A DNA stretch of 64,000 bases, taken from Lachnoclostridium sp. UBA2905 (GTDB taxonomy: Bacteria > Bacillota > Clostridia > Lachnospirales > Lachnospiraceae). The stretch lies in NCBI GenBank assembly GCA_002349525.1, contig DEDL01000025.1, positions 13,456 through 77,455 on the forward strand. Reading direction: 5' to 3'. The translations under genes were made by a program, and so were the position numbers. Each line of letters begins with the position of its first letter. The stretch's first letter is position 1. Of the stretch, positions 1 to 8,813 are shown piece after piece. Under the pieces are notes generated by a model, which saw nothing but the letters and a program-made list of their open reading frames with translations, had not been told where the DNA came from and ran no database searches.

Positions 1-326
1 CTCTCATTTCCAAGGAACATATTCTCACCAATTGTCATGTATGGAATAAGTGCCAGCTCCTGATGAATAATAACTATGCCTTTTTCTTCACTGTCTTTAA
101 TATTACTGAATTTGCAAACCTCACCATCATATAATATATCACCCTCATATGAACCATATGGATATGTTCCACTAAGTACATTCATGAGTGTTGATTTTCC
201 TGCACCATTCTCTCCTACAAGAGCATGAATCTCTCCCTTTTCAACTTTGAGATTTACATTATCTAATGCTTTTACTCCGGGGAAGGTTTTCGTAATATTT
301 TTCATTTCCAATAAAATATCCGCCAA
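1..326 (-). CDS. Sugar ABC transporter ATP-binding protein, GguA/MmsA/XylG type (3' end outside window)
   Basis: Nucleotide-binding subunit expected to power uptake of monosaccharides delivered by the ChvE-like binding protein encoded just upstream. Only about the first 108 codons are present; the gene runs off the window's left edge. Reading starts at TTG 326, with AGGAGG at 335-340 eight bases upstream; the ATG at 331 meets a stop within nine codons. The protein begins MADILLEMKNITKTFPGVKA and has a clear Walker A (GENGAGKST) near residue 40, then the Q-loop region (IIHQELALIPYMTIGENMFLG) typical of the carbohydrate CUT2 class. CUT2 ATPases are normally about 500 residues with two NBDs, so most of it lies outside. 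Sugar specificity rests on the neighbouring ChvE homologue. Confidence 0.9.
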   Translation of the reverse strand, partial: MADILLEMKNITKTFPGVKALDNVNLKVEKGEIHALVGENGAGKSTLMNVLSGTYPYGSYEGDILYDGEVCKFSNIKDSEEKGIVIIHQELALIPYMTIGENMFLGNE

Positions 327-359
327 AACATATTCCTCCTACCTGATTTATTAAAGTAA

Positions 360-385
360 CAGGCGGGCAATTAACCACCCGCCTG
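360..385 (-). promoter_or_regulatory. Intercistronic stem-loop between binding protein and ABC ATPase genes
   Basis: CAGGCGGG at 360-367 pairs perfectly with CCCGCCTG at 378-385, giving an 8-bp GC-rich stem with a 10-base loop. On the transcribed minus strand it lies between the stop of the ChvE-like gene (456) and the start of the ATPase gene (326). No U-run follows it, so it is not a standard terminator. Such hairpins after a binding-protein gene usually protect the upstream message from 3' exonucleases and raise its level over the downstream transporter genes; that role is inference here. Confidence 0.65.
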
Positions 386-455
386 CCTTTTGGATTTTAC
401 TAATCACTTTTATGGATTTATTGTACTTTTATAAGGATTAAAAATTTAAAACAAA

Positions 456-1604
456 TTATTTGAGTTCATCTTCTGAATAGTAACCTGAGTCAACAAGAAG
501 CTCTTTGTAGTTATCTACATCAGCAAATACTGGCTCACAAAGATATGAAGGAACTACATGGTCTCCATTGTCATATGTCTCTGTATCATTAATTTCTGGC
601 TCTCCACCCTTCATGATAGCATCAACCATTTCAACAACCTTTGATGCAAGTGTACGAGTATCCTTGAAGATTGACATTGACTGTTTTCCAGCGATCATGT
701 TCTTAACGCTGGCAATATCACAGTCCTGACCTGTAAGGATTGGATATTTTCCTTCGTAGCTTGATGCAAGAGCATTAGCAACACCAAGTGCTGTTGAGTC
801 ATTAGAAGCAAGTACAGCATCTAACTGAGTTCCATCTGAATAGTTTGATGCAAGAATTGTTTCAAATCTTGACTGAGCTTTTTCTGTATCCCAGTTAACT
901 GTAGCAACTGTGTCTTTATCTGTCTGACCTGATGGGCAAACAAGTGTACCAGCATCAAGGTATGGCTGAAGAACATCCATTGCTCCTCCGAAGAAGAAGT
1001 TAACATTGTTGTCACCTGGGTCACCAGTTACGAATTCTATGTTATATTTCTTGTCCCCCGCATTTTTAAGATCGAGTTTATCCTCGATATATTCACCCTG
1101 TTTTTTACCTACCATGTAATTATCAAATGTTGCATAGTATGAAACAGCTGGTGAGTTCATAATAAGTCTATCATAAGCAATAACCTTGATACCCTTTTCT
1201 TTAGCCTGGTCCATAACAGTTCCAAGTGAGTCACCATCGATTGATGCTACAACAAGTACCTTACATCCGTTTGAAATCATATTTTCAATCTGTGATACCT
1301 GTGTGTTAATCTCATTAGACGCATACTGAAGGTCAACCTCATATCCTGCAGCTTCAAGTTCCTTCTGCATGTTGGTTCCGTCCTGGTTCCATCTCTGAAG
1401 ATCTTTAGTTGGCATTGCAACACCTACAAGTTTGTTGCCATCGTCTGATCCTGTATCTGCACTTTCATCTGTTCCTTCATCTGTCTTTTCTTCTGTTGCT
1501 GGTGTATCTCCACCTGACTCTGTTCCTGATGATCCACCACAACCTGCAAGCAATGATGCTACCATTGCAACACTGAGCATAACCCCGAGAAATTTTTTCT
1601 TCAT
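456..1604 (-). CDS. chvE: ChvE-like multiple-monosaccharide-binding lipoprotein
   Basis: Extracytoplasmic sugar receptor for the CUT2 ABC importer encoded downstream. The 382-residue protein starts with a lipoprotein signal (MKKKFLGVMLSVAMVASLLAGCGG, Cys about residue 22), then an acidic Ser/Thr/Gly linker to about residue 57. The mature domain follows the ChvE family closely: GVAMPTKDLQRW, QISQIENM-type helix, VLVVASIDG, KVIAYDRLI, YYATFDNY and a C-terminal NYKELLVDSGYYSEDEL. AAGGAGG precedes ATG 1604. ChvE family members bind xylose, arabinose, glucose, galactose and related aldoses; which are bound here cannot be told. It is separated from the upstream XylF-like gene by 190 bases with its own promoter. 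Confidence 0.93.
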   Translation of the reverse strand: MKKKFLGVMLSVAMVASLLAGCGGSSGTESGGDTPATEEKTDEGTDESADTGSDDGNKLVGVAMPTKDLQRWNQDGTNMQKELEAAGYEVDLQYASNEINTQVSQIENMISNGCKVLVVASIDGDSLGTVMDQAKEKGIKVIAYDRLIMNSPAVSYYATFDNYMVGKKQGEYIEDKLDLKNAGDKKYNIEFVTGDPGDNNVNFFFGGAMDVLQPYLDAGTLVCPSGQTDKDTVATVNWDTEKAQSRFETILASNYSDGTQLDAVLASNDSTALGVANALASSYEGKYPILTGQDCDIASVKNMIAGKQSMSIFKDTRTLASKVVEMVDAIMKGGEPEINDTETYDNGDHVVPSYLCEPVFADVDNYKELLVDSGYYSEDELK

Positions 1605-1644
1605 AACACTATTTCCTCCTTCAAAATAGAAATAAAATAAGTAC

Positions 1645-1677
1645 TGCAGAATTCCTTCTGCAATACCTATTATAGCA
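1645..1677 (-). promoter_or_regulatory. Extended -10 promoter and leader hairpin for the ChvE-like gene
   Basis: On the minus strand TGCTATAAT (1677-1669) matches the extended -10 consensus (TGnTATAAT). Immediately downstream the leader contains TGCAGAA-TTCC-TTCTGCA (1645-1662), a perfect 7-bp inverted repeat that could be an operator or an RNA hairpin. The ATAGCAT/ATGCTAT blocks further upstream (about 1686-1710) form another dyad. No convincing -35 hexamer is seen. Confidence 0.5.
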
Positions 1678-1793
1678 TTATGTTTATAGCATTTATTTGT
1701 AACATGCTATATATTTTTAATTAATACAGGTTTTATAATTATAACGTTTCGTATATTGATTAGCATTTTTTTGTTAATATTCAATAAACAGTA

Positions 1794-2876
1794 CTAATTT
1801 ATGCTATCATTTACGTTAAGATAAACTTCCTCTGCAAGATGAAAGCCACCTTCTATAATTATTTGATCCATATTTTCCTTATTAACAGAATAAGGCTCTA
1901 CAGTTATATATTTCTGACTTATATTATTATACTGCAGCTTGCCAAGATGAACATTTTCCTGGTTATGGGTTATGTTCTCCATCTCATAGTTGTTATCCTC
2001 TGCAAGAGCAACAGCATATCTTGCTGCTGTAACAGCCAGCTGTTCAACCGGTTTATATACTGTCATCAGCTGGGTCCCCTCAACTATTCTTTGGCAGGCA
2101 TCTAAATCCGCATCCTGTCCCACAACAGGAATACTGCCGGCAAGACCTCTTTCTGCAAGATATCTTACAGCCTGTGTTGCAAGGTTATCATTACCGCACA
2201 TAATACCATCAATATCCGTTATAACATCCGGATGCTGTTCAAGATATTCATATACCTCTTCTGCCCTCCAATTATCAGCATTCATTGATGCCGTAATATT
2301 CACATCTGTTTTATCTGTCACCTCATTAAAGCCGGAAACTACTTTGGCAACATTATCGTCTGTTGTTGGTCCACATAGCATTATATATTTTCCGGCATTG
2401 CCCGTAGCCTCACATAATGCCTCTGCCATTAATTTGCCAACCTTTTCATTATCAAATGATATATAAAGATCAATATTAGCATCATGAATAAGTCTGTCAT
2501 AGGCAATAACTTTAATTCCATTCTGTCTTGCCTCGTTAACAACACTTGACAATCCATTTGAATCCACAGCAACAATTACTATTACATCAACCTTTTTTTT
2601 GATAAAATATTTTATCTGTTCAATCTGGGTTGCAAGATTACCATTTGCATTCTGTACATTAACACTGGCTCCCTGTTCTACTGCCGTTGATACAAATATA
2701 TCCCTGTCCTTTGTCCATCTTTCAAGCACAAAAGAGTCAAAACTGAATCCAATCTTTACTTTTGCGTCCGTAACCTCATCTATGCTTTCAGTTTCCATTG
2801 CACTGTTACCACATGCAGATGCCATAAAAACAAAAGTCATCGCCATTACTAAAAATAACCTTCTCAATTTTTTCAC
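1794..2876 (-). CDS. XylF-like D-xylose-binding lipoprotein
   Basis: Periplasmic-binding-protein family 1 receptor of 360 residues. A GTG start follows an AGGGG-type site and is 6 bases downstream of the response-regulator stop, so it belongs to the two-component operon. The signal peptide MKKLRRLFLVMAMTFVFMASAC gives a lipobox Cys at residue 22. The body tracks XylF: KIGFSFDSFVLERWTKDRDI, QNANGN, IKVIAYDRLI, LYISFDNEKVGKL, VVGQDADLDACQRI and TVYKPVEQLA. Xylose is the likely ligand by family. It may feed the transporter or contribute to sensing. The C-terminal tail after about residue 300 is longer than I expect for XylF and has no clear match. Confidence 0.88.
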   Translation of the reverse strand: MKKLRRLFLVMAMTFVFMASACGNSAMETESIDEVTDAKVKIGFSFDSFVLERWTKDRDIFVSTAVEQGASVNVQNANGNLATQIEQIKYFIKKKVDVIVIVAVDSNGLSSVVNEARQNGIKVIAYDRLIHDANIDLYISFDNEKVGKLMAEALCEATGNAGKYIMLCGPTTDDNVAKVVSGFNEVTDKTDVNITASMNADNWRAEEVYEYLEQHPDVITDIDGIMCGNDNLATQAVRYLAERGLAGSIPVVGQDADLDACQRIVEGTQLMTVYKPVEQLAVTAARYAVALAEDNNYEMENITHNQENVHLGKLQYNNISQKYITVEPYSVNKENMDQIIIEGGFHLAEEVYLNVNDSIN

Positions 2877-2882
2877 GCAAAC

Positions 2883-4490
2883 TTATCCCCTCTCTATACC
2901 TTCTCTGTATTCTGTAGGACTTATTCCCGCATATTTTTTAAACTGTCTGCTAAAATAATTAGGGTCAGAGAAGCCTACTTCCATACATATTTCCTTAATG
3001 GACATATTTCCATCGCTATTAAGCAGTTCCTTAGCTTTATCAATTCGAAGCTTATTAACATATTCTATAAAATTAATACCTGTTTCTTCTTTGAATAATC
3101 TGCTGAAATAATATGGTGTAACATCTATTTCCATTGAGACACTGTCTAAGGACAGGTTCTTCATAAAATTATCATCAATATATTTCTTTGCCTTGCCTAC
3201 TACACTGCCTTTTTTTTCTTTCTTAGTGTTGGCAATCTTCTTTGACATTTCCCCTATTTTATAGGTAAACCATTCCTTAAGCTCATAATCAAGTGCTAAT
3301 TCTGTTATAGATGGCAGATAATCTGTTCTTGACTTAAATCTGTATTTCGTACCCGTAACTTCATAAGCAATTCTTTCTGCATAAAGAACAAACTCTAATA
3401 CCTTTAATCTAATGTCATTTTCTGTTCCACCTGACAGTTCTGTCATCCAGTCATAGTATTTTCCTGCCTCAAATATGCTTTTCTCATATTCTCCAAGTTC
3501 TACTGCATTAAATAATTCCTTTTCAATATCAATTGGATAATCATCTTCATATCCTACATTAACTGAAACATCATCAGCATGGGCAACCATTCTTTCCGTA
3601 AGCCTTAGTGCATTATCAGCCTCTCTGTAAGATTCCTTTATGTTCTTAATATCCTTACATCCACCTATACCAATTCTTACTGCAAGATCATACTGTTTTG
3701 AAAGCAGATTAGCTGTTTTTCTTGCATTTTCAACTACTTCAAGACGTTTATTATAATTGTTTTCATATCCTTCCTCAGGTATATATACAAATATCCTATT
3801 AGCCATAGGCGTACTTACAATTGCACCCAAAGTTGTAACATTTATTTCTTCCTTAATCTCCCTGTAATATTTTTGAATAGTAACACATGTTCCTGTAACA
3901 TTAGTCATTCTATCTCCAACTACGTTTTCTCCAAATTCCAAAACTGCTATATATCCATATTCACTTTCTATGCCTAAAAGTCTCTTAAACATCTCTGTTT
4001 CAGAATCATCTTCCTTTTTAAACAGGATTCCATACACGAAACCATTTTCAAGAATCGGAACAACTGTTTCAAGCGTCTCCTTAATTCTTAAATTCTCACT
4101 TCTTGCAGTCCTCTTTTTATCAATTTCTTTCATTGCATCGTTAAGTGTATACACAACCTGCTTCTGATCAATAGGCTTATTCATATACTTTAAAACACCA
4201 AGCTCAACCGCAGTCTGTGCATAGCTGAATTTGTCATATGCAGTAAGTATTATGAATTTAACCTCCGGCTGTGTTTTCTTTATCTCCTTAATAGCATCAA
4301 TTCCATTAATTCCCGGCATACGTATATCCATAAAAACTATATCAGGTCTGAAGCTTTCTGAAAGCTCAATAACTTCCCTGCCTGATTTGGCCGATTCTAT
4401 TATACATTTGTCCTTAAAGTTCTTTTCAATTATAAATTTTAATCCCTCGATGGCAATTCCTTCGTCATCTGCAATCATTATCTTGTACAT
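2883..4490 (-). CDS. YesN-type AraC-family response regulator
   Basis: DNA-binding regulator of 535 residues partnered with the histidine kinase encoded upstream. Residues 1-120 are a receiver domain (IADDEG acidic pocket, phospho-acceptor Asp near 55 in FMDIRMP, Lys in MNKPI). The middle about 300 residues are the poorly conserved YesN linker. The last about 100 residues are an AraC-type double helix-turn-helix (LSLDSVSMEIDVTPYYFSRLFKEE, then ICMEVGFSDPNYFSRQFKKYAG). Start ATG 4490 has GGGGGA upstream. By family it activates sugar transport and hydrolase genes when phosphorylated; the adjacent XylF- and ChvE-like genes are the obvious targets. Confidence 0.93.
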   Translation of the reverse strand: MYKIMIADDEGIAIEGLKFIIEKNFKDKCIIESAKSGREVIELSESFRPDIVFMDIRMPGINGIDAIKEIKKTQPEVKFIILTAYDKFSYAQTAVELGVLKYMNKPIDQKQVVYTLNDAMKEIDKKRTARSENLRIKETLETVVPILENGFVYGILFKKEDDSETEMFKRLLGIESEYGYIAVLEFGENVVGDRMTNVTGTCVTIQKYYREIKEEINVTTLGAIVSTPMANRIFVYIPEEGYENNYNKRLEVVENARKTANLLSKQYDLAVRIGIGGCKDIKNIKESYREADNALRLTERMVAHADDVSVNVGYEDDYPIDIEKELFNAVELGEYEKSIFEAGKYYDWMTELSGGTENDIRLKVLEFVLYAERIAYEVTGTKYRFKSRTDYLPSITELALDYELKEWFTYKIGEMSKKIANTKKEKKGSVVGKAKKYIDDNFMKNLSLDSVSMEIDVTPYYFSRLFKEETGINFIEYVNKLRIDKAKELLNSDGNMSIKEICMEVGFSDPNYFSRQFKKYAGISPTEYREGIERG

Positions 4491-4547
4491 AAAAATCCCC
4501 CGTGTTAATAGATCATTGATAGTTAATCATCTTTGGTTTTACTAACT

Positions 4548-4633
4548 ACATATCACTTAACAGTATATCACTTAACTGCGTATCACTTAACTGCGTATCA
4601 CTTAACTGCGCATATTACTTAACTGCGTATCAC
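4548..4633. repeat. Tandem repeat, 15-17 bp unit, between kinase and regulator genes
   Basis: Five to six degenerate copies of TATCACTTAACTGCG lie head to tail, with two copies exactly identical and others carrying 2-bp insertions or substitutions. The array fills most of the gap between the kinase and regulator genes and its last unit supplies the kinase stop codon (TGA at 4632-4630). No other copy was noticed in the window. Confidence 0.85.
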
Positions 4634-6132
4634 TGTTCATATGGAATAAGCAAAGTAATACAGGTTCCCATTGCCGGTCCCTCACTTGTAATCTCCATAA
4701 CATTTTCAGTATCATAAAACATCCGAAGTCTTTCACAAACATTTTTAAGACCCACTCCGTTTGTTTTTAACTCTTCTATATCAAAATCATCCTCTTCATT
4801 TTCTGTTCTTCCACCATACATTACATCATTAATTACCTCAGGTGATATTCCAACACCATTATCACATACATTTACACATACATAATCATCTTCAAGACAT
4901 ACATTTATATCAATATGTCTTTCCCAGGATACGTCTTTAAACCCGTGTTTTACAGCATTTTCCACAATAGGCTGCAATATCATTGATGGAACAATAATAT
5001 CTGTAAGAGTTTCATCTATGTCTTTTGAATATATTATATCATTTGAAAATCGCACATTAATAATATACATATAACTGTCCACCAGCTCTAACTCCTCACC
5101 AAGGGTAGCACTTTTCTGAGTTTTTACATTGTATCTGTAAAAATCAGCAACATGCTGTATATATTCATATGTACGGTCTGCACCCTCTATCATTGCAAGT
5201 CCAGCCCCAGCATTAAGAGTATTAAAGAGAAAATGAGGATTAATCTGTGCCTGTAGATAATTAAGCTGTGCCTCCTTAAGATGTGTATTCATAAGGAGCT
5301 CCTTTTCCTTATGCGCACGCTCTCTTTCCATATTTTCAGTAATTCGCTGAATGTATTCTCTGATACTGTATAGCATTTTATTAAATGCACTGGTAACAGT
5401 TCCTACCTCGTCTTCAGTAATTATCTCTACAGGTTCAATATCTAACTTTCCACTTGTAACAATATCTGCTGTCGCAGCTAACCTTCTCAATGGAAGCGTT
5501 ATTCTTGTAGTTGATACATATACAAGAAGAATTGTTAATGAACCTACAAGAACAAGAATCATAAGTGATACCTTCTGTGAATATTCTAATATGCTTATCA
5601 TCCTTTTATGGTTGTCAGCATTGGCCCTGAATCTAAGATTATTCAGGGTATCAATATTTGTCACAAGATATTGTTCATATCTTACAGTTTTCTGAAATTC
5701 CCTGTTATATTTTTCAACATTTCTTCCACGCTTATATTCTACTGTACGTTCTGCACATTCAAGGTATTCCTTTGACATATTAAGAATATTTTTTTCCATT
5801 ATAAGGAATCCATCATCAACCACCTTATCATTCAGTTTTTCAAGCATCTGTTCATAAGACTGTACATGCATGTAATACTCTTCCACTGAATCAGTATTTT
5901 TATTCTCAAGATACTTTTTCATACATTCCTGTATGTTTAACAGCTGTTCCTCAAGCTCATTAAGAGAAAAGTTCTTAACATATACCTGATTAATATTTCT
6001 GATTACATCATTGGTATCAACATAGTTGTATGCATTAATAAGCAAAAGGACACCAACAATACCTATGAAAACACTCATAAGTCTGAAACGGATAGAAGTT
6101 CTGAATTTGTGAAGTTTACTGCCAGGTTTCAT
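4630..6132 (-). CDS. YesM/LytS-type sensor histidine kinase
   Basis: Membrane kinase of 500 residues. TM1 is about residues 17-35, an extracytoplasmic helical region about 36-185, TM2 about 188-208, then a HAMP linker, the His_kinase (PF06580-type) phospho-acceptor motif QINPHFLFN (His 300), and a C-terminal HATPase with N-box NAVKHGF and GVGLKNVCERL. The His-box architecture is that of the LytS/YesM family, which pairs with YesN regulators as here. GGAGA precedes ATG 6132. The anchored sugar-binding protein encoded just upstream probably supplies the signal, as in XylFII-LytS/YesN three-component systems. Confidence 0.93.
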   Translation of the reverse strand: MKPGSKLHKFRTSIRFRLMSVFIGIVGVLLLINAYNYVDTNDVIRNINQVYVKNFSLNELEEQLLNIQECMKKYLENKNTDSVEEYYMHVQSYEQMLEKLNDKVVDDGFLIMEKNILNMSKEYLECAERTVEYKRGRNVEKYNREFQKTVRYEQYLVTNIDTLNNLRFRANADNHKRMISILEYSQKVSLMILVLVGSLTILLVYVSTTRITLPLRRLAATADIVTSGKLDIEPVEIITEDEVGTVTSAFNKMLYSIREYIQRITENMERERAHKEKELLMNTHLKEAQLNYLQAQINPHFLFNTLNAGAGLAMIEGADRTYEYIQHVADFYRYNVKTQKSATLGEELELVDSYMYIINVRFSNDIIYSKDIDETLTDIIVPSMILQPIVENAVKHGFKDVSWERHIDINVCLEDDYVCVNVCDNGVGISPEVINDVMYGGRTENEEDDFDIEELKTNGVGLKNVCERLRMFYDTENVMEITSEGPAMGTCITLLIPYEQ

Positions 6133-6164
6133 AATATATTCTCCATTTATGCTACTTACATTTC

Positions 6165-7199
6165 TTATTGTGAAGCATTGTCTGTTAATGTACTGTTATC
6201 ACCTTTTACAAATGTTGTGTCTACCATAAGATACTCACTTACATAACCATTATCAATGTATTCCAACAATGCTTCCACACAGTTTCTACCCATAACCTTA
6301 CGGTCATATGTCATAACACAGTTAATGATTCCTCTTTTCACACCATCAAGCACATCATCTGATGAAGCGAAGCCCATAATATCAAACTTTCCAACCTTGT
6401 TATATTCAACTGCTGCCTGATATGCACTGGACATTATCTCATCTGAAAGACATACCATTATGTCAGCATTATTATCCATATTGATAAAGATATCCCTTAT
6501 AGTTTCATCCGTACTAAATGAAGTAGAATTATCAACAAGCTCTACTGATATTTTTCCACCAAAAAGTCTTGATATTTTCTCCATAATCGCAAGATACATG
6601 GTATGCTGTGATGACCTTGTATCCTCAGTACTAAGTAGTATCATAATATTATTCACTGGTCTGGCTTTTTCATTGATAGTATGAAGTATCTGATTGCCAA
6701 GTTCCCTACCAACATCATAGCTACTTGCTCCAACAAAACTGTTTCTCTTGCTGTCATATGCATCTGTCATTATTGTAACAACGGGAATACCCTTATCCCT
6801 TGCATCACTTATAAGCTGGCGAAGCTTTTCTGAACCATCGCCTTCAACAATTATACCATCAACGTTTTCCAATATGGCCATTTCAAATAATTCGTACTTG
6901 TTATATTCAGTTTCAAAATTATTGATTGGCATTTCTACATAAGCTTTATGTTCATTAGCATATATCATTGCACTTTCATAAATAGAATTCCAGACATCAG
7001 TTTTCTCATTATTGTTAATAAGGACAAAATGTTTTTCATACTGTACAGGCTGGGTCTGATTCTCAACATTATAGCTGTTATTAATATTCCTTCTGATAAC
7101 AGCAAAATTAATCAAAGTGACAAGAAATGCAATAAAGAATATGATAATCAAAACAATAATTACCATATCCGGTCTTCTTTTCTTTTCTACATCCTTCAT
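6165..7199 (-). CDS. Membrane-anchored sugar-binding sensor protein (XylFII-like)
   Basis: Family 1 periplasmic-binding domain tethered by one N-terminal membrane segment. I start at ATG 7199 (MKDVEKKRRPDM, GAGG seven bases upstream), giving 344 residues; an in-frame upstream start would add 14 residues running into the repeat. Residues about 11-33 are a TM helix (VIIVLIIIFFIAFLVTLI). Binding-domain landmarks are VDGIIVEGDGSEKLRQLI, GIPVVTI, SFVGASSYDVGRELG, MVCLSDEIMSSAYQA and DIMGFASS. It lies 32 bases before the histidine kinase gene in the same operon. A binding protein anchored rather than lipidated, beside a LytS-type kinase, suggests a sensor rather than a transport receptor. Confidence 0.85.
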   Translation of the reverse strand: MKDVEKKRRPDMVIIVLIIIFFIAFLVTLINFAVIRRNINNSYNVENQTQPVQYEKHFVLINNNEKTDVWNSIYESAMIYANEHKAYVEMPINNFETEYNKYELFEMAILENVDGIIVEGDGSEKLRQLISDARDKGIPVVTIMTDAYDSKRNSFVGASSYDVGRELGNQILHTINEKARPVNNIMILLSTEDTRSSQHTMYLAIMEKISRLFGGKISVELVDNSTSFSTDETIRDIFINMDNNADIMVCLSDEIMSSAYQAAVEYNKVGKFDIMGFASSDDVLDGVKRGIINCVMTYDRKVMGRNCVEALLEYIDNGYVSEYLMVDTTFVKGDNSTLTDNASQ

Positions 7200-7216
7200 T
7201 GTAAAACCTCTTATTT

Positions 7217-7308
7217 TTATCTCAGTCTGGAAGACTCCCACTTCTGCAAGTGATGAGTAATAACAAATCTATCTCAGTGGGAGTACAAGCTCCGACTGAG
7301 ATAAACGC
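7217..7308 (+). repeat. Dispersed palindromic repeat, module A (copy R1)
   Basis: The cleanest module A copy. Terminal TTATCTCAGTC (7217-7227) and GACTGAGATAA (7294-7304) are perfect 11-bp inverted repeats. Inside, ACTCCCACT pairs with AGTGGGAGT, and CACTT/AAGTG makes a small inner hairpin. It fills the gap between the Ser/Thr kinase gene and the sugar-sensor gene. Related copies are at 21509, 27279 and 53554, with a fragment at 12247. Confidence 0.85.
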
Positions 7309-7339
7309 TTTCCATTACTTTTCTATCCTATCATATATT

Positions 7340-8137
7340 TTAATAGTTTAAAAGGTTTATAATCTCACTTTTCACTTCACCTGCATCAGCATACCTTCTG
7401 CTATATACTCGTCTTTTACAATTTTTGGTTATTCTTTCACATTCTCTTAAAATGTGCTTTCTGCCGGTCATGCTTTTGTCATTTTTATAATACGAAAGCA
7501 TTTTTTCAAGAAGTGCTCCTATTCCATATATATCAGTCCTTTTCCCAATTACAGGACCCATATCCTTTTCATATTGTTCCGGAGCTGCAAATCCCCTGGT
7601 TCCATATATAACCTCATTCTCCCGGACATATTCCTCTGCTTCATTTAGAATTACCGCTGCGCCATAATCTATGAGATATACCTCATCCTTATTAACTATT
7701 ATATTTTCAGGCTTTACATCCAGATAAAGAATACATGGATCATTTTTATGAAGCTTTGTTATAATCTCTGTAACACCACCAATGACCCTAAGAGCTATGT
7801 CAAAACATATCCTTTTTTCATCCAAAAGACACTTAAGTGTATTGCCTTCTATATACTCCATGGAAAACACCATATTACCTTCGTATTCAAACAGATCATA
7901 TACCTTTGGAACACCGGCAATATCACACAAAGAGAGTATTTTATATTCGTTACTTATTCTCTTTCCACCTTCAATAATATTACTCATCTTAAGGCACACC
8001 ATCTTCTGTGTACTCACATCTATACACCTGTAAACATCTGACAGGCTTCCCTGTCCTATTAATTCTGCAACAATATATCTGTCTGCAATCATGCTTCCCT
8101 GTTTATATGTATTCCCTTCTATACTCATCACTTCCAT
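7340..8137 (-). CDS. Serine/threonine protein kinase (Hanks type, no transmembrane segment)
   Basis: Small cytosolic kinase of about 265 residues, last gene of an FHA operon. The start is uncertain: ATG 8137 lies 4 bases after the upstream stop and ATG 8128 is also possible. Kinase motifs in order: Gly-rich loop IGQGSLSDVY, ATP Lys in VCLKMS, Glu in NEYKIL, catalytic loop YLDVKPEN, DYG in place of DFG, and the P+1 region GTRGFAAPEQY. The HRD His is replaced (YLD), but Asp, Lys and Asn remain, so activity is plausible. It ends soon after the kinase core and lacks the PASTA domains of cell-wall kinases. Confidence 0.87.
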   Translation of the reverse strand: MEVMSIEGNTYKQGSMIADRYIVAELIGQGSLSDVYRCIDVSTQKMVCLKMSNIIEGGKRISNEYKILSLCDIAGVPKVYDLFEYEGNMVFSMEYIEGNTLKCLLDEKRICFDIALRVIGGVTEIITKLHKNDPCILYLDVKPENIIVNKDEVYLIDYGAAVILNEAEEYVRENEVIYGTRGFAAPEQYEKDMGPVIGKRTDIYGIGALLEKMLSYYKNDKSMTGRKHILRECERITKNCKRRVYSRRYADAGEVKSEIINLLNY

Positions 8138-8141
8138 TTCC

Positions 8142-8813
8142 CTAAAAACTGCCCTGACAGGATATAATAACCATGGACAAGGCATTCTTACTAATGTTTT
8201 TATTGTGTGTATTATGTGTTTTTCTCATAATATGCAGTAGTTCCCTGCAGCTTTTATAGCCAAGCCTATTGGACCTGAAAATATTATTCATTGCAAGGAT
8301 ATTCCCTAAATATTCTACTTCTGTAGATATCATTCTATATCCATCGAACCACACATAATAGTCACCTTCTTTTGTTTTTCCGGTTTTTTTATACAGACAA
8401 TAACCAGTTCTTTTCAGTTGAATTTTTTCGACTTTTTCTACACATGTATACTTAAGATTAAAAAGATTACTTCTTCTGAATACCAGAATCCTCTCAGGAC
8501 TGTAAGAGTAACAATAATATCTATTTTCTGTAACAAATATTGCACAAAACCCCTCAATGCACCCATATTTTTCAACACATGCCCTTACATATTCATCAGG
8601 ACCAGTTTCTTCGTCTATAACATTGTCCTTAAATGAATTAAAAAGCATTAACATCCATTCATACTCCATGCCCCATATAAATGCCGCGACAGAATGAACA
8701 CCCAGATTTAACGTTTCCAGAATATAAGAACCATCAGACTTAATACCATTAAATATACCATCCGATTTAATGCCATCAAATATGCCATCAGCAGTGAAAT
8801 ACAAATTCTTCAT
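8142..8813 (-). CDS. Unknown protein between FHA and kinase genes, possibly a degenerate PP2C
   Basis: I do not recognise this protein of about 223 residues. It starts within the 3' end of the FHA gene (ATG 8813, 26-base overlap), so translation is probably coupled. No signal peptide or membrane segment is obvious. Residues 10-27 are two 9-residue in-frame repeats (GI[F][DN]GIKSD). Operons pairing FHA and kinase genes usually include a PP2C phosphatase; the acidic start (FTADGIFDG), length, and terminal NALSMVIISC are faintly reminiscent, but the metal-binding Asp motifs are not visible. The assignment is therefore inference from context only. Confidence 0.6.
   Translation of the reverse strand: MKNLYFTADGIFDGIKSDGIFNGIKSDGSYILETLNLGVHSVAAFIWGMEYEWMLMLFNSFKDNVIDEETGPDEYVRACVEKYGCIEGFCAIFVTENRYYCYSYSPERILVFRRSNLFNLKYTCVEKVEKIQLKRTGYCLYKKTGKTKEGDYYVWFDGYRMISTEVEYLGNILAMNNIFRSNRLGYKSCRELLHIMRKTHNTHNKNISKNALSMVIISCQGSF
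8733..8786 (-). repeat. In-frame 27-bp direct repeat, two copies
   Basis: Two adjacent 27-bp units each encode GI-F-[D/N]-GIKSD at residues 10-18 and 19-27 of the unknown protein. The copies differ mainly at wobble positions. Confidence 0.8.

Noticed and set aside
360..385. Rho-independent terminator after the ChvE-like gene
   Set aside because: No U-tract follows the stem on the minus strand, and the ATPase gene starts right after it, so a read-through or stabilising hairpin fits better.
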